64,000 nucleotides of DNA from Pseudomonas cannabina (GCF_900100365.1 NZ_FNKU01000002.1:62001-126000); one strand, 5' to 3'; shown: positions 1-12,281, numbered from the stretch's first letter. Notes: generated by a model not told the origin, from the sequence alone. A program made the numbers and translations.

Positions 1-3000
1 GAGCGTGCGGGAATAGACCCGGCCTCGTTGCATGGCTCCCTGACCGGGGTCTACGCCGGCATCATGGGGACGGAGTACGGCACCCAGATCCAGCACGCCT
101 CGGAGGACGTGACCGGCTATGGCTACATGGGCACGGCCACCTGCGTAGCCGCGGGCCGGGTGTCCTACTGCCTAGGCCTGCAGGGACCGGCGCTGGCGAT
201 CGATACCGCCTGTTCGTCCTCGTTGGTGGCCATCCATACCGCCTGCGAAGCGCTGCGTAGCAACGACTGCCAGTTGGCCCTGGCCGGCGGGGTCACGGTC
301 ATGCCGACCCCCGGCGTGCTGATCGACTTTTCCCAGCAGCGGGTTCTGGCCCCTGACGGCCGCTGCAAGGCCTTCTCGGCGTCGGCCGATGGCGTTGGCC
401 TGGGCGAAGGCGTGGGCATGCTGGTGCTCGAACGCCTCTCCCAGGCGCAAGCCAAGGGGCGCTTGATCCTCGGCGTCATCCGCGGCAGCGCCGTCAACCA
501 GGACGGCGCCTCCAACGGCCTGACCGCGCCCAATGGCACCGCGCAACAGCAGGTCATTCGCCACGCCCTGGCCAATGCGGGTTTGCAGCCCGAGGACGTG
601 GATGCCGTCGATGCCCACGGCACGGGCACCCGCCTTGGAGATCCCATCGAAGCCAATGCCCTGCTGGCCACCTATGGCCAGCGCCCGGCGGAGCGGCCGC
701 TGCTGCTGGGCTCGATTAAGTCAAACACCGGCCATACCCAGGCCGCCGCCGGGGTCGCCAGCCTGATGAAGATGGTGATGGCCCTGCGCACAGGCACCCT
801 GCCCCGCAGCCTGCACATCACCGCGCCCTCCACCGAGGTGGATTGGTCGACCGGTGCTATCGAGCTGCTCAGCGAACGACGCCCTTGGCCAAACGTAGCC
901 GACCGGCCGCGCCGCGCCGGGATTTCCTCTTTCGGGGTCTCCGGCACCAATGCGCACCTGATTGTCGAAGAATACGTTGCCCCCGCGGCAACAAGCGCCT
1001 GCCAGGTGCCCGAGACCCAGGCTTCGTTGTGGCCGCTGGCAGCCAAGAGCACCGAAGCCCTGCGCGATGTTGCCGCACGCCTGCACGGCCATGTGCTCGA
1101 GCAAGCGCACCTGGCGCCGGACGATATCGGCTACACCCTAGGCGTCTCACGCAGCGGCTTCCCCTTCCGCGCCGCGCTGCGCGGCACCTCGCGCGAGGCA
1201 CTCTTGGAAGCCTTGCATGCGCTAGCGAGCGGTACGGACCATCCGTGCCTGCTCCAGGGCGCGGCGCAGGTCCGGGGGCGCAAGCGGGTCTTCATCTTTC
1301 CCGGTCAGGGCTCCCAGTGGGCCGGCATGGGTATGGAGCTGTACGCCGCCTTCGCCGTCTATCGCCAAACCATCGACCAGGTCGAGACCGCGCTGCAGCC
1401 CTATGTCGACTGGTCGCTGGTCGCGGTGCTGCGTGGCGAGGAAGGTGCACCTTCGCTCGAGCGTATCGACGTGGTCCAGCCCGCCCTGTTCGCGGTGATG
1501 GTGGCCATCGCCCGCCTTTGGCAGTCGCTGGGCTGTACCCCGGACGCGGTGATTGGTCACTCGCAGGGCGAGATCGCCGCGGCCTATATCGCCGGGGCCC
1601 TGAAGCTGGAGGATGCGGTCAAGATCCTGGCCATCCGCTCGCAGCTGATGCTGGCCCAGGCCGGCACCGGCGCCATGGCTACCGTCGTCCTGCCGGAGCA
1701 GCAGGCCGCCGAACTGGCCGCGCGGGTGGACGCCTCGCTGACGCTGGCGGTCTTCAACAGTCCTAGCAGCACGGTGATCTCCGGCGCCACCAACGCCATC
1801 GCGCGGCTCCTGGAAACCTGCAAGCGAGAACGCATCGTCGCCAGGCGCGTCGCGGTCGACGTGGCGGGGCACTCCCCACAGATCGAAGTCCTGCGTCCCC
1901 AGTTGCTGGCGCGCTTCGCCGACCTGCGACCCCAGGCGACGCAGATCCCCTTCCACAGCACCGTCGCCGGACGCAATCCTGCCGTCTCCCTGGATGGCCG
2001 CCAGCTGGACGCGGGCTATTGGTGCGACAACCTCTGCCTGCCAGTGCGCTTCGCCGACACGGTCCAGGCGCTGAGCAGCGCAGGCGACGTCACCTTCATT
2101 GAATGCAGTCCCCATCCGGTCCTCTTGCCACCACTGGAAGAAACGATTGGCGACCAGACCAGCAGCCTCGGTTCGCTGCAACGCAACAAGCCTGCGGTCG
2201 ATTGCCTTGTGGCAGGTATCTCGCAGCTCTACCTTGAGGGTCACTCGTTGAGCTGGCGGGCGCTGTATCCCCAGGGACGCATCGTCGAACTGCCCACCTA
2301 TCCGTTCGATCACAAGCCGTTCTGGCTTACCGGACAAGGGCCGACCGATGTCACCGGTGCGGGCCAGCGAGCCACCCAGCACCCACTGCTGAGCGCGGCC
2401 GTGGATCTACCCGAGGGTGGCCTGCTGCTGACCGGCACCCTCGGACTTGGCGCCCATCCGTGGCTGGCAGATCACGCTGCGGCCGGCGTGGTACTGCTGC
2501 CCGGGACCGCCTACCTAGACATGCTGGTGTTTGCTGCGGCCCAGACCGACTGCACCCAGTTGCTGGAGTTGACGCTACAGGCACCCTTGGTGCTGGAGCA
2601 GCAGGGGCAGATCGACCTGTTGCTCACGGTGAGCCGAGCGGAAGCCGAAGGCCTGCGCCAGGCCAGCCTGTATGCGCGACGCCATGGCGATGCCACCGCC
2701 GGTTGGACCCTGCACGCCAATGCGCAGATGGTGCCGATGCCCCCCCAGATACTGATACCGCTCGACCAGGCCTGGCCACCGACGGCCGCCATCCCCTTGG
2801 ACAGCGCCGCGCTCTATGAACGGCTCAGCGAGGCCGGCTACGAGTACGGCCTGGCCTTCCGCGGGCTCACCGCCGCTTGGCAGGACGGCGAACGGACCTA
2901 CGTCGAGGTAAGCCTACCCGAGACCCTGCCCAGCGGCACCCACGTCCTGCACCCCGCCCTGCTGGATGCGGCCCTGCATCCCTTGGCACTGGCTGACGAA

Positions 3001-6000
3001 GAAGCCGCCGCGCCATTACGGCTGCCCTTCGCCTTCGCTGGCGTCAGCGTGACCGCGGATCGCCCGCGCCAGCTCCGCGCAGTGCTGCAGCGCACTCAGG
3101 CCGAGACCTATTCGATCAGCGCCTATGACGAGACGGGTAACTCCCTGTTGCACATCGCCGCGCTCCAGCTGCGCCCGGCCTCCCGCGACACCCTGCGAGA
3201 TCTGGCCCGTGTCCAGCCCGCCCATGACCTGCTGCGGCTCACCTGGAGCCAGTTGTCGGCACGACCGCGCGTGCAGCGAGCCGTGACGCGCTGGGTACGG
3301 ATAGGCACCGCCGAGCCAGGGCTCAGCAGCGCGCCGACCTATCCCTCTCTTACGGCTCTCGGCCAAGCGTTGGAGTCCAGCACCACACCACCCGATGTCC
3401 TGGTCTGGCACTTGCCCGAGGTGCAGGGCGCGAACAGCGCGCTGGCGACCCGCCAGCTATGCGTCGAGGTGATCGCCCAACTGCAGGTCTGGCTAGCCGA
3501 AGAGCGTCTGGCCGATACCCGGCTGCTGGTAGTGACCCGCAAGGCCAACGCGACGGTCGCCGGTGAAGCCGTCGATCCGGCTCATGCTGCCCTCTGGGGT
3601 TTGCTGCACAGCGCGCAGAACGAGAATCCGGGGCGCTTGTTGCTGCTGGACACCGAGGGCCCCTTGGCCGATCCGGCACCATTGCAGGCCGTGCTGGCCA
3701 GCGACCAGCGCCAGTTGGCTCTGCGGCGCGGCCAGCTGCTGGTTCCGCACCTGACCCGCAGCGGCCCGAACAGCGTTCTCACGCCGCCGCTGGGCGGTGG
3801 TGCCTGGCGGCTAGAGATCACGCGTGCAGGCAATCTCGACGACCTGGCGTTGCAACCGGAACACCAAGCCGAGGCTCCATTGGAAAACGGCCAGATACGC
3901 TTGGCAGTGCGCGCCGCCGGGGTCAATTTCTACGACGTGGTCTGTGCCCTAGGGCTGATTCCGCCGCAACACAAACTAGGGACGGAAGCCGCAGGTATCG
4001 TCACCGAAGTCGGCACGGGCGTCACCGACCTGCGGCCCGGCGATCGTGTTCTGGTAATGAGCGAAGGCGCCTTCGGCCCGCTGCTGGTCGCCAACCAGCG
4101 CGCGGCGCGCAAACTGCCCGCCGACTGGACCTTCGCCCAAGCCGCCGGCTTCCCGGTAGCCTTCCTGACCGCCTACTACAGCCTGGTCCGGCTCGCCCAG
4201 GTGCGTCCCGGTGACAAGGTGCTGATCCACGCGGCCGCAGGCGGCGTCGGCCAAGCGGCGATCCAGTTGGCGAAACATCTGGGCGCCGAGGTCTTCGCCA
4301 CCGCCCACCCGGACAAATGGCCGATCCTGAAGGCCTTGGGCATCGCCCCGGATCATATCGCCACTTCGCGGGATCTGAGTTTCGCCGGCCGCTTCGGCGC
4401 CCTGCTTGGCGAAGCGGGGATGGATGTAGTGCTCAACTCCCTGACCGGCGAAGCGATCGACGTATCCTTGGCCTTGCTCGGTCGCGGCGGACGCTTCATC
4501 GAACTGGGCAAAACCGAGGTACGCGAGCCCGCCGCAGTCGCGCTTCAGTATCCCGGACGCCACTATCATTACCTAGATCGACCGGACCAGGATCCACAGG
4601 ACACCGGGCGTATGCTCGACGAGCTGCTCGGCTTGGTGCACGACCGGATACTGACGCCCCTGCCGGTCACAGCCTTCGACCTGCGCGATGCTGTCCAGGC
4701 CCTGCGCTGGATGCAACAGGGGCGCCACACCGGCAAGGTGGTGCTGACCCTGCCGCGCACCCTAGACCCGGACGGCACGGTACTGATCACCGGCGGCACC
4801 GGCACCCTGGGTAGCCTGGCGGCACGCCATCTGGTCGCCACCGGGCAAGCCCGGCATCTGGTATTGGCCAGCCGCAGTGGCACCCAGGCGGACGGCGCCC
4901 TGGCGCTGCGCCAGGAGTTAGAGGCCGCGGGCGCCCAGGTCCGGCTGGCAGCCTGCGACCTAGCCGATCCCGAGTCCGTCGAACGCTTGCTCAACTCGCT
5001 GCCTGCCGAGCACCCGCTTACCGCCATCATCCATACCGCCGGGGTCCTAGCCGATGCCACCCTGCCCAACCTAGGCCCCGAGGAGCTGGAGCGGGTCTTC
5101 GTGCCCAAGGCGGACGCCGCCTGGATGCTGCATGAGCGCACCCGCCAGCTGGATCTGGCGGCGTTCGTCCTCTACTCTTCCAGCGCCGGCACACTGGGCA
5201 GTCCCGGCCAGGCCAACTATGCCGCGGCCAACCGCTTCCTCGATGCTCTGGCGCAGACGCGGCAGCGTCAGGGGCTGCCGGCGACCTCCCTGGCCTGGGG
5301 CTGGTGGCAGCCGGTCACCGGGCTCTCCAGCCGCCTCACGGCGGCGGATAATGCGCGGATCGCCCGCACGGGCTTTGCGCCCATCACCCCCGAGCATGGT
5401 CACGCGCTGCTCGACACGGCGATCGCCGCGCCCCAAGCATTCTTCGTCGCGGCACCGCTCAATCCGCAGACGCTACGCAAGAATGCCCAGGCGGGTACCT
5501 TGCACCCACTGTTCGAGCGTCTGGGGGGGGGCAGCCCCGGCGCGCGGGGCAGCGAGGGTCCGGCAAAGGTGCAGGACCTGCGCCAGCTACTGGCCGGACT
5601 TGACCCTCAAGCCCGAACCAAGCAGTTGCAGACCGTCATCGCGACCCAGGTCGCCGCCATCTTGGGCCTGGACGGTCCGGGCCAGGTGCTACCGGAGGCG
5701 ACCTTCAAGGAGAGTGGCATCGATTCGCTGATGGCGCTCGAGCTGCGCAACCGGTTGGCTACCGCCGCGGGGCTAAGGCTAGCGGCGACCCTTACCTACG
5801 ATCAGCCGACACCGGCCGCCTTGGCGGCCTACCTGAACGACGCCTTGTTCCCCGACGGCGGTGCCCCCGACGCGGACACCGCGGCGATAGACGAGCCCAA
5901 GGTGCGAGCGCTGCTCGCCAGCCTGTCGCTGAGCGCCTTGCGGGAAGCCGATCTACTCGCCCCGATGCTGCAGCTTGCCCTGCATCCCTCCGGCACGGCG

Positions 6001-6075
6001 CCGCCCCAAGCCACCGACCTCGCGACGGCAAGCGCGGACGAGCTCGTTGCCCTCGCCCTGCGAACCCAGGAGTAA
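1..6075 (+). CDS. cfa6: Coronafacic acid type I polyketide synthase Cfa6 (C-terminal part, 5' end outside window)
   Basis: A modular type I polyketide synthase whose frame is open from base 1, so the start lies upstream. About 2,024 residues are visible against roughly 2,680 recalled for Cfa6; the loading region and the front of the KS are missing. Domains in order: KS (DTACSSSL near base 210), AT (GHSQGEIAAAY near 1555), DH (HAAAGVVLLP near 2475), ER (GGVGQAAIQLA near 4240), KR (GGTGTLGSLAARHL near 4790) and ACP (GIDSLMALE near 5717). The AT carries VAGH (about 1861) where malonyl-specific domains have HAFH, which fits a branched extender such as ethylmalonyl-CoA, the expected product of cfa8 downstream. 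It would perform one fully reducing extension in the cytoplasm. Five bases separate its stop from cfa7, so the genes are probably co-transcribed. The family is certain; the Cfa6 name rests on the whole COR context. Confidence 0.93.
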   Translation, partial: ERAGIDPASLHGSLTGVYAGIMGTEYGTQIQHASEDVTGYGYMGTATCVAAGRVSYCLGLQGPALAIDTACSSSLVAIHTACEALRSNDCQLALAGGVTVMPTPGVLIDFSQQRVLAPDGRCKAFSASADGVGLGEGVGMLVLERLSQAQAKGRLILGVIRGSAVNQDGASNGLTAPNGTAQQQVIRHALANAGLQPEDVDAVDAHGTGTRLGDPIEANALLATYGQRPAERPLLLGSIKSNTGHTQAAAGVASLMKMVMALRTGTLPRSLHITAPSTEVDWSTGAIELLSERRPWPNVADRPRRAGISSFGVSGTNAHLIVEEYVAPAATSACQVPETQASLWPLAAKSTEALRDVAARLHGHVLEQAHLAPDDIGYTLGVSRSGFPFRAALRGTSREALLEALHALASGTDHPCLLQGAAQVRGRKRVFIFPGQGSQWAGMGMELYAAFAVYRQTIDQVETALQPYVDWSLVAVLRGEEGAPSLERIDVVQPALFAVMVAIARLWQSLGCTPDAVIGHSQGEIAAAYIAGALKLEDAVKILAIRSQLMLAQAGTGAMATVVLPEQQAAELAARVDASLTLAVFNSPSSTVISGATNAIARLLETCKRERIVARRVAVDVAGHSPQIEVLRPQLLARFADLRPQATQIPFHSTVAGRNPAVSLDGRQLDAGYWCDNLCLPVRFADTVQALSSAGDVTFIECSPHPVLLPPLEETIGDQTSSLGSLQRNKPAVDCLVAGISQLYLEGHSLSWRALYPQGRIVELPTYPFDHKPFWLTGQGPTDVTGAGQRATQHPLLSAAVDLPEGGLLLTGTLGLGAHPWLADHAAAGVVLLPGTAYLDMLVFAAAQTDCTQLLELTLQAPLVLEQQGQIDLLLTVSRAEAEGLRQASLYARRHGDATAGWTLHANAQMVPMPPQILIPLDQAWPPTAAIPLDSAALYERLSEAGYEYGLAFRGLTAAWQDGERTYVEVSLPETLPSGTHVLHPALLDAALHPLALADEEAAAPLRLPFAFAGVSVTADRPRQLRAVLQRTQAETYSISAYDETGNSLLHIAALQLRPASRDTLRDLARVQPAHDLLRLTWSQLSARPRVQRAVTRWVRIGTAEPGLSSAPTYPSLTALGQALESSTTPPDVLVWHLPEVQGANSALATRQLCVEVIAQLQVWLAEERLADTRLLVVTRKANATVAGEAVDPAHAALWGLLHSAQNENPGRLLLLDTEGPLADPAPLQAVLASDQRQLALRRGQLLVPHLTRSGPNSVLTPPLGGGAWRLEITRAGNLDDLALQPEHQAEAPLENGQIRLAVRAAGVNFYDVVCALGLIPPQHKLGTEAAGIVTEVGTGVTDLRPGDRVLVMSEGAFGPLLVANQRAARKLPADWTFAQAAGFPVAFLTAYYSLVRLAQVRPGDKVLIHAAAGGVGQAAIQLAKHLGAEVFATAHPDKWPILKALGIAPDHIATSRDLSFAGRFGALLGEAGMDVVLNSLTGEAIDVSLALLGRGGRFIELGKTEVREPAAVALQYPGRHYHYLDRPDQDPQDTGRMLDELLGLVHDRILTPLPVTAFDLRDAVQALRWMQQGRHTGKVVLTLPRTLDPDGTVLITGGTGTLGSLAARHLVATGQARHLVLASRSGTQADGALALRQELEAAGAQVRLAACDLADPESVERLLNSLPAEHPLTAIIHTAGVLADATLPNLGPEELERVFVPKADAAWMLHERTRQLDLAAFVLYSSSAGTLGSPGQANYAAANRFLDALAQTRQRQGLPATSLAWGWWQPVTGLSSRLTAADNARIARTGFAPITPEHGHALLDTAIAAPQAFFVAAPLNPQTLRKNAQAGTLHPLFERLGGGSPGARGSEGPAKVQDLRQLLAGLDPQARTKQLQTVIATQVAAILGLDGPGQVLPEATFKESGIDSLMALELRNRLATAAGLRLAATLTYDQPTPAALAAYLNDALFPDGGAPDADTAAIDEPKVRALLASLSLSALREADLLAPMLQLALHPSGTAPPQATDLATASADELVALALRTQE

Positions 6076-6080
6076 GCGCC

Positions 6081-9000
6081 ATGACCGAGACCAGGAACAC
6101 CGACAGCGAGCGGCTGACCGAAGCCCTGCGGGCTAGTCTGATGGCCAACGAAACGCTCAAGCGGCAGAACCACGAGCTGCAGGCCGCCGCCCAAGAACCC
6201 ATCGCCATCGTCGCCATGGGCTGCCGGTTGCCCGGTGGCCTGGCTTCACCGGAGGCGCTGTGGCGCCTCGTCGAAGCGGGAGAGGCCTTGAGCAGCGCCT
6301 TGCCGAGCGACCGGGGCTGGCAGCTAGACAGCCTGTTCCCCGCAGACTCGCCGCTCCGCGAACGCGTCGCCGGCTGGCGGGGTGGTTTTCTCGACGAGGT
6401 CGCCGGCTTCGACGCCGCCTTCTTTCGCATTTCCGACCGTGAGGCCCTGGCGATGGACCCCCAGCAGCGACTCCTGCTGGAGGTCAGTTGGGAGGTGCTG
6501 GAACGGGCCGGAATCGTGCCCGCCACCCTCAAAAACAGCGCCACCGGCGTGTTTCTCGGCGCGACTCAGAACGGCTATCTCGCCGACTTGCAACGGCGTA
6601 ACCCGGCTGCCGACGGCTATCGCTTGCAGGGCGGACTCAGCAGTATCATCTCGGGACGCATCGCCTTTGTCCTCGGCCTGCGCGGCCCGGCGATGACGGT
6701 CGATACCGCCTGCTCCGCTTCCCTTACCGCCATCCATCTGGCGGTCCAGTCGCTACGCAGCCACGAGTGCTCGCTGGCGCTGGCCGGCGGGGTGACCGTC
6801 ATGGCCACGCCCGAGGTCTTCGCCGAATTCACCAGGCAGAACGGCTTGGCCGCCGATGGCTACTGCAAGGCCTTCGCCGAACAGGCCGACGGCACCTGCT
6901 TCGCCGAGGGTGCCGGCGTGCTGCTGTTGGAGCGGCTCGCCGACGCCCAGCGCGCCGGTCATCCGGTGCTGGCGGTGATCCGCGGCACCGCCATCAACCA
7001 GGACGGCGCCAGTAACGGCCTGACCGCACCGAGTGGCCCGGCCCAAGAGCAGGTGATCCAGCTGGCGCTACAGAATGCGCGGTTACGCTCGCTCGACATC
7101 GACGTGGTCGAGGCGCACGGTACCGGTACCGCACTGGGCGATCCCATCGAAGCCGGCGCGCTGATCAACACCTATGGGCGCGGACGCCCGCCGGAGCGGC
7201 CACTCTGGCTGGGCTCGCTCAAGAGCAACATCGGGCACACCCAGTTGGCGGCGGGTGTCGCCAGCGTCATCAAGATGGTGATGGCGCTGAACCAGGGCGT
7301 GCTCCCCAAGACCCTGCACGCCCAGGAGCCCTCCCGCAAGATCGATTGGTCGGAGCAGACCGTGCGCCTGCTCCACAGGGCGCGTCCTTGGCCCGAGACC
7401 GACCAGCCCCGGCGGGCCGGCGTGTCGTCGTTCGGCTTCTCCGGTACCAATGCCCACTTGATCCTCGAACAGGCGCCGCCGGCCACGCAGGTTGCCTGTC
7501 ACCCGACCGTCGCCGAGTTGGAAGGGCTGCCAGCCATCAGTTTCCCGCTGTCGGCCGCCTGTGCGGAAGGCTTGCGGGCCCAGGCGCGCCAGACCATCGC
7601 CCTGCTCGAAGACCCGGCAACCGACCTGGCCGCGCTCAATGCGTCGCTGGCCATGCAGCGCAGCGCCCTCGATCATCGCGCGGTGATTCTGGCCGCCCAG
7701 CGCGAAGACGCCCTGATGCAACTCCGCGCGCTCGCCGAAGGCCGGCATGTCCCGGGCTTGATCCAGGGCCAGCGCTCGCCAAGCGGCACGACCGCCTTTC
7801 TGTTTTCCGGCCAGGGCGCGCAATGGCCGAGCATGGGGCGTCATCTGTACCGCATCTGTCCGCCGTTCGCCGCAGCGCTGGACGAGGTCTGCGCCGCCCT
7901 CGACCCCTTGCTGACGCAGCCGCTCAAGAACGTCATGTTCGCCGACAAGGGCAGCGACCGCGCCGCGCTGCTGGATCGCACCGACTTCATCCAGCCAGCC
8001 TTGTTTGCCTTTGAGGTGTCCCTATACCGGATGCTGCGGCATTTCGGAATCGTCCCCGACGTGCTGCTGGGCCATTCCATTGGCGAAATCGCCGCGGCCC
8101 ATGTCGCTGGCGTCTTCGCGCTGGCCGATGCCGCCCGCTTCGTCGCCGTGCGTGGCCGCCTCATGCAAGCTATCACCCACGAGGGCGCGATGGTCGCCAT
8201 CGAAGCGAGCGAGCAGGACGTCAGTGCCACCTTGGCCGGACTCGAACAGAGCGTCGCCATCGCCGCGGTGAACGCGCCGACGGCCGTGGTGATCTCCGGC
8301 GATCGCAGTGCGGTCGAGCGCCTGGCCGCGGACTGGCAGCAACGGGGGCATCGCACCCAGATGTTACGGGTCAGCCATGCCTTCCATTCGCCGCACCTTG
8401 ACGGCATCCTTGCCGAACTGCGCCAAACCTTGGCAGGGCTCAGCTTCCACGCCCCCACCCTGCCCATCGTCTCGACCGTCACCGGTACGCCGCTGACCGC
8501 CGAGCAGGCACGCTCGCCCGATTACTGGGCCGAACAGGCCCGCCAACCGGTACGCTTCGCCGCTGCGCTGTGCTGGCTGCTGGAGCATCGCCTGACCACG
8601 GCCGTGGAAATCGGGCCGGATGCTGTCCTCACGGCGCTCGGCCGGACCAACGCGAGCCACCATCCCAACGGTGATACGGCGGCGCAGTGGATCGCCCCCC
8701 AGCGTCGCGACAAGGACGATCCTCGCCCGCTGTTCGCAGCGCTCGCCCAGCTGTACACCCGGGGCGCCGCGCTGGACTGGCGCCGACTGCTGCCGCCCGC
8801 CCCCACCTTGGCCTTGCCCACCTATCCTTTCCAACACCGGCACTATTGGTTGCAGCCGCGCTCCGGCGCAACCGGCCATGCGGGCAACATGCCCGGCCTG
8901 CTAGCTCTGGAGCATCCACTGCTGGCGCACGGGCTCGAACGCGCCGATGGCCAGGGCTGGGTTTTCTGGGGGCAACTGGATGGTTCCTGCCAGCCCTGGT

Positions 9001-12000
9001 TGCTGGAACATCGCGTCGGTGGGCTGGCGTACGGTGCCGGCGCCATGACCGCAGAGTGCATCCTGACAATAGGCAACCGGCTGGGTTGTCCGCTGCTCCA
9101 GGACCTGACACTGCAACGCCTGGTGCCCTTGCAGGAGCAGGGTGCGGTCGATATCCAGATTCACCTCGACGTACCCGACGCCCAGGGTGTACGTAACGTC
9201 GCGGCCTACTATCGCCCGGCGGAGCCAGATGCCACGGGTGGCTGGCAGCACTTCGCAAGTTGCCAGCTGTTGCCCGACCCTACCGAGCCACCGCTCTGGT
9301 CTGACCTGCAGACCGCCGTCTGGCCGCCAGCCCACGCCGAGCCGACGGCCTTCGCTGACCTCTATGTGCGCTTGGCCGAACAGGGCGTTGAACTGGAAGG
9401 CTCCTTCCGGCGGATCGTCCGCGCCTGGCAGAGCCCCGAAGGCATCTACGTCGAAGCGGAGCGTGCCCATAGCGAGCCAGGCCCGACTTTCACCCTGCAC
9501 CCGACGCTGTTGGACGCGGGCCTGCAATCTGGCCTGCTGGTCGAGGGTGCGGCGCCTCCCGCCGCAGCACCACGCCTGCTGTTCTCCATGAGTGGCATGC
9601 GCCTGTACCAAGCCGGTGCCACGCAGCTACGTGGCCTGCTCCAACTCAAGGCGCGGCCCACCTCGCCGACCGCGCCCCGCGACTACCGTATGCGCCTGGC
9701 GGACTACCAAGGCCGGGCCGTCGTCACCCTGGAATCCATGGTGCTGAAGTCGGCCAGTACAGGCACCCTGCCACACCGCCTCGTCGGCTACCGGGTACTG
9801 TGGCGCGAGGTATCGCCCGACCCCATGGCTGACCCGCCCGAAGCGCTCTGGCTGGGCGCTGGGGACGACCTGCCGAGCGATTGCGCCAGTGCTGCCTACC
9901 AGCACCTGGCCGACGCGATCACCACCCTGGCAACGACGCCCCCCGGCACGGCGCTCGTCCTTGTACCGCCGGTACCCCCGGCTACGCCGGCCGCGGCGAA
10001 CCGCGCCCTGCAAGATCTGGCGGCCACGCTACGCGAGTGGCTGGAAGATGAGCGGACGGCAAGGCATCCGTTGCTGGTGGCAACCCGCCGGGCGGTGGCC
10101 ACCGCCGATGACGAAGACGTGCCCAACCTGTCCCAGGCGGCGCTCTGGGGACTCGTGCGCACCGCTCAGGAGGAACACCCCGGCCGCATGCTGCTGCTGG
10201 ACCTGGATACCGCCCCCGCTACCCCGCGTGACTTCGCGCGCGCCCTGGCAGCCGCACAGGGCGACGAGCCGCAATTGGCCTGGCGCCAAGGGCGTCTGTT
10301 GGCACCGCGACTGGTCCGCTCCAGCGCCGTGGCGCCGGCAACCGAGCAACAGTCGGACGTCGCGCTCGATCCGGGGGGCATCGTGCTGATCACCGGGGGC
10401 ACCGGCACTCTGGGTCGGGCTCTCGCGCGTCATCTGGTCGCCAAGCACGGCGTACGTCACCTGCTCCTGGTGAGTCGTAGTGGTGCCGCCGCGCCCGAGG
10501 CCACCGCCTTGGTGGAAGAGCTGGCCGAACAGGGGACCGCCACCACGGTCGCCGCCTGCGATGTCGCCGACCCGCAGGCCCTTGCGCAGTTGTTGGACGG
10601 GCTGCCCGCACGGCATCCACTGACCGCCGTCTTCCATGTCGCTGGCGTCGTCGATCCGGCGCCCCTGTTGCAACTCACCCCCGCGCAGCTCGAAGCGGTG
10701 GTGAGGCCCAAACTGGACGCGGCCTGGCAACTCCACCGGCAGACCCGCCAGCGAAAGCTGGCTGCCTTCGTTCTCTATTCCTCGGCTGCCGGCCTGCTGC
10801 CCCAGCCGGGCCAGAGCCACTATGCCGCTGCCAACACCTTCCTCGATGCCCTCGCCCACTATCGTCGCCACTTGGGCTTGCCAGCCGTTGCCCTGGCCTG
10901 GGGCCTGTGGGCCGAGCGCTCGGCCATGGGTGAACGAATGGCCGCCGCGGGTATCCAGGAACTGCTCGACCGAGGTCAGTTGCCCATCGCCCTGGAGGAT
11001 GGCCTGAGCCAAGTGGATATGGCGCTGACCGGGTCCCTGCCGCCCCTCGCGATTCCTGCACGCCTGGACCTGCCTGCACTCCGCCGCCATGGACCCCAGG
11101 CGCTGCTGCGCGAATTGCTCGCCGAAGGCAGCGGGCAGACGGCAAGCCAAGGCTCCGAAGCCTTGGCGAAACTAGCTCCCACCGAGCGGCGGACACGCCT
11201 GCTGGCGGTGATTGCCCAAGGGGTCGGTGAGGTGCTTGAGCATCCCGATCCAGCGGCGATACCTGGAGATACCGAGTTCCTTGTCCTGGGTTTCGATTCC
11301 CTCACGGCCGTCGAGTTGTGCAGTTGGCTGGCGGCCACCACCGGCATCCGCTTGCCGTCCACGGCCGTGTTCGACCATCCGACCCTCAGCGCCTTGGCCG
11401 ACCACCTGAGCGCCTGCCTGGACCAACCGGAGCGCGCCCCAGCGCCAACCATCGCGACAGTGGGCATGCTTTTCGAAGAATTGCGCGAGGCTATGCGGCA
11501 GGGGCGTCTGGCACAGGGGCTGGAGCGATTGGCGCAATTCGCGGCCAAACGTCCTACGTTTGGCCCGGATGCCGCCGAAGGGCACGCGCCCGCGCCCAGC
11601 TGGTCGCGCCAAGAGCGTGACCGGCCACTGCTCATCTGCCTGAACTCCTTCCTGCCCGCAAGGGCCAATCTCACCTATCAGCGCTTGAGCCGCGAACTCA
11701 AAGGCCACTATGACATGGCCACCTTGCCCCTGCCTGGCTACGATAACGGGCCGTTGCCGGCCTCCGCCGAAGCTGTTGCAGTGGCGCTCGCGCACGCCGT
11801 CGAAGCCTGCGCTGCCGGTCGCCCCTTCACGCTGCTCGGCTTTTCCACCGGCGGACTGGTCGCCTATGCAGTCGCCGAGCTCCTGCAACAGCGCGGCATC
11901 CACCCCGCGGCCCTCTGCCTGATCGACACCTACCCGCCGGCCGCCATGCGTTCGGCGGTCCTGAAGGAAGTCCTGAGCGATTGGTTGGAAAGCCGCAGCG

Positions 12001-12281
12001 ACTTCTGGTCGACAGACGACGACGGCCTGAGCGCCATGGCCTATTACCTGGAGCTCTTTGGCCGCTGGAGCCCCCTGCCGCTGGAGGCTCCGGTCCTGCT
12101 GCTGCAGGCGGAGCAGGCCTCCGCAGCGGGCGCCAGCGACACCTGGCCGCAACTCTGGCCACGCCTGACGCAGGTGGTGAAGACGTCTGGACGGCATTTC
12201 GCCCTGCTCAGCGATGAGGTGCAGCAAACCGCACAGCACCTCATCCAGGTGCTGGCGGACTACAGCGGAGCGGCGTCATGA
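6081..12281 (+). CDS. cfa7: Coronafacic acid type I polyketide synthase Cfa7 with terminal thioesterase
   Basis: A 2,066-residue single-module polyketide synthase, close to the size recalled for Cfa7. It starts with a charged helical stretch typical of a docking segment. Then come KS (DTACSASL, residue about 207), AT ([11 protein letters not shown], about 663; HAFH present, so malonyl-CoA is predicted), a DH region (about 945-1200), KR ([14 protein letters not shown], about 1434), ACP ([10 protein letters not shown], about 1736) and a thioesterase (GFSTGG, about 1919). There is no ER. The DH motif is degenerate: [10 protein letters not shown] lacks the proline of HxxxGxxxxP, although the downstream HPTLLDAGL aspartate is kept. 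The enzyme should take the Cfa6 product, add a malonyl unit and release coronafacic acid. Its last four bases (ATGA) overlap the next start. Confidence 0.95.
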   Translation: MTETRNTDSERLTEALRASLMANETLKRQNHELQAAAQEPIAIVAMGCRLPGGLASPEALWRLVEAGEALSSALPSDRGWQLDSLFPADSPLRERVAGWRGGFLDEVAGFDAAFFRISDREALAMDPQQRLLLEVSWEVLERAGIVPATLKNSATGVFLGATQNGYLADLQRRNPAADGYRLQGGLSSIISGRIAFVLGLRGPAMTVDTACSASLTAIHLAVQSLRSHECSLALAGGVTVMATPEVFAEFTRQNGLAADGYCKAFAEQADGTCFAEGAGVLLLERLADAQRAGHPVLAVIRGTAINQDGASNGLTAPSGPAQEQVIQLALQNARLRSLDIDVVEAHGTGTALGDPIEAGALINTYGRGRPPERPLWLGSLKSNIGHTQLAAGVASVIKMVMALNQGVLPKTLHAQEPSRKIDWSEQTVRLLHRARPWPETDQPRRAGVSSFGFSGTNAHLILEQAPPATQVACHPTVAELEGLPAISFPLSAACAEGLRAQARQTIALLEDPATDLAALNASLAMQRSALDHRAVILAAQREDALMQLRALAEGRHVPGLIQGQRSPSGTTAFLFSGQGAQWPSMGRHLYRICPPFAAALDEVCAALDPLLTQPLKNVMFADKGSDRAALLDRTDFIQPALFAFEVSLYRMLRHFGIVPDVLLGHSIGEIAAAHVAGVFALADAARFVAVRGRLMQAITHEGAMVAIEASEQDVSATLAGLEQSVAIAAVNAPTAVVISGDRSAVERLAADWQQRGHRTQMLRVSHAFHSPHLDGILAELRQTLAGLSFHAPTLPIVSTVTGTPLTAEQARSPDYWAEQARQPVRFAAALCWLLEHRLTTAVEIGPDAVLTALGRTNASHHPNGDTAAQWIAPQRRDKDDPRPLFAALAQLYTRGAALDWRRLLPPAPTLALPTYPFQHRHYWLQPRSGATGHAGNMPGLLALEHPLLAHGLERADGQGWVFWGQLDGSCQPWLLEHRVGGLAYGAGAMTAECILTIGNRLGCPLLQDLTLQRLVPLQEQGAVDIQIHLDVPDAQGVRNVAAYYRPAEPDATGGWQHFASCQLLPDPTEPPLWSDLQTAVWPPAHAEPTAFADLYVRLAEQGVELEGSFRRIVRAWQSPEGIYVEAERAHSEPGPTFTLHPTLLDAGLQSGLLVEGAAPPAAAPRLLFSMSGMRLYQAGATQLRGLLQLKARPTSPTAPRDYRMRLADYQGRAVVTLESMVLKSASTGTLPHRLVGYRVLWREVSPDPMADPPEALWLGAGDDLPSDCASAAYQHLADAITTLATTPPGTALVLVPPVPPATPAAANRALQDLAATLREWLEDERTARHPLLVATRRAVATADDEDVPNLSQAALWGLVRTAQEEHPGRMLLLDLDTAPATPRDFARALAAAQGDEPQLAWRQGRLLAPRLVRSSAVAPATEQQSDVALDPGGIVLITGGTGTLGRALARHLVAKHGVRHLLLVSRSGAAAPEATALVEELAEQGTATTVAACDVADPQALAQLLDGLPARHPLTAVFHVAGVVDPAPLLQLTPAQLEAVVRPKLDAAWQLHRQTRQRKLAAFVLYSSAAGLLPQPGQSHYAAANTFLDALAHYRRHLGLPAVALAWGLWAERSAMGERMAAAGIQELLDRGQLPIALEDGLSQVDMALTGSLPPLAIPARLDLPALRRHGPQALLRELLAEGSGQTASQGSEALAKLAPTERRTRLLAVIAQGVGEVLEHPDPAAIPGDTEFLVLGFDSLTAVELCSWLAATTGIRLPSTAVFDHPTLSALADHLSACLDQPERAPAPTIATVGMLFEELREAMRQGRLAQGLERLAQFAAKRPTFGPDAAEGHAPAPSWSRQERDRPLLICLNSFLPARANLTYQRLSRELKGHYDMATLPLPGYDNGPLPASAEAVAVALAHAVEACAAGRPFTLLGFSTGGLVAYAVAELLQQRGIHPAALCLIDTYPPAAMRSAVLKEVLSDWLESRSDFWSTDDDGLSAMAYYLELFGRWSPLPLEAPVLLLQAEQASAAGASDTWPQLWPRLTQVVKTSGRHFALLSDEVQQTAQHLIQVLADYSGAAS

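Noticed and set aside
1222..2382. Long reverse-strand frames opposite cfa6 and cfa7
   Set aside because: They mirror codon bias of the GC-rich polyketide genes and show no ribosome sites or motifs.
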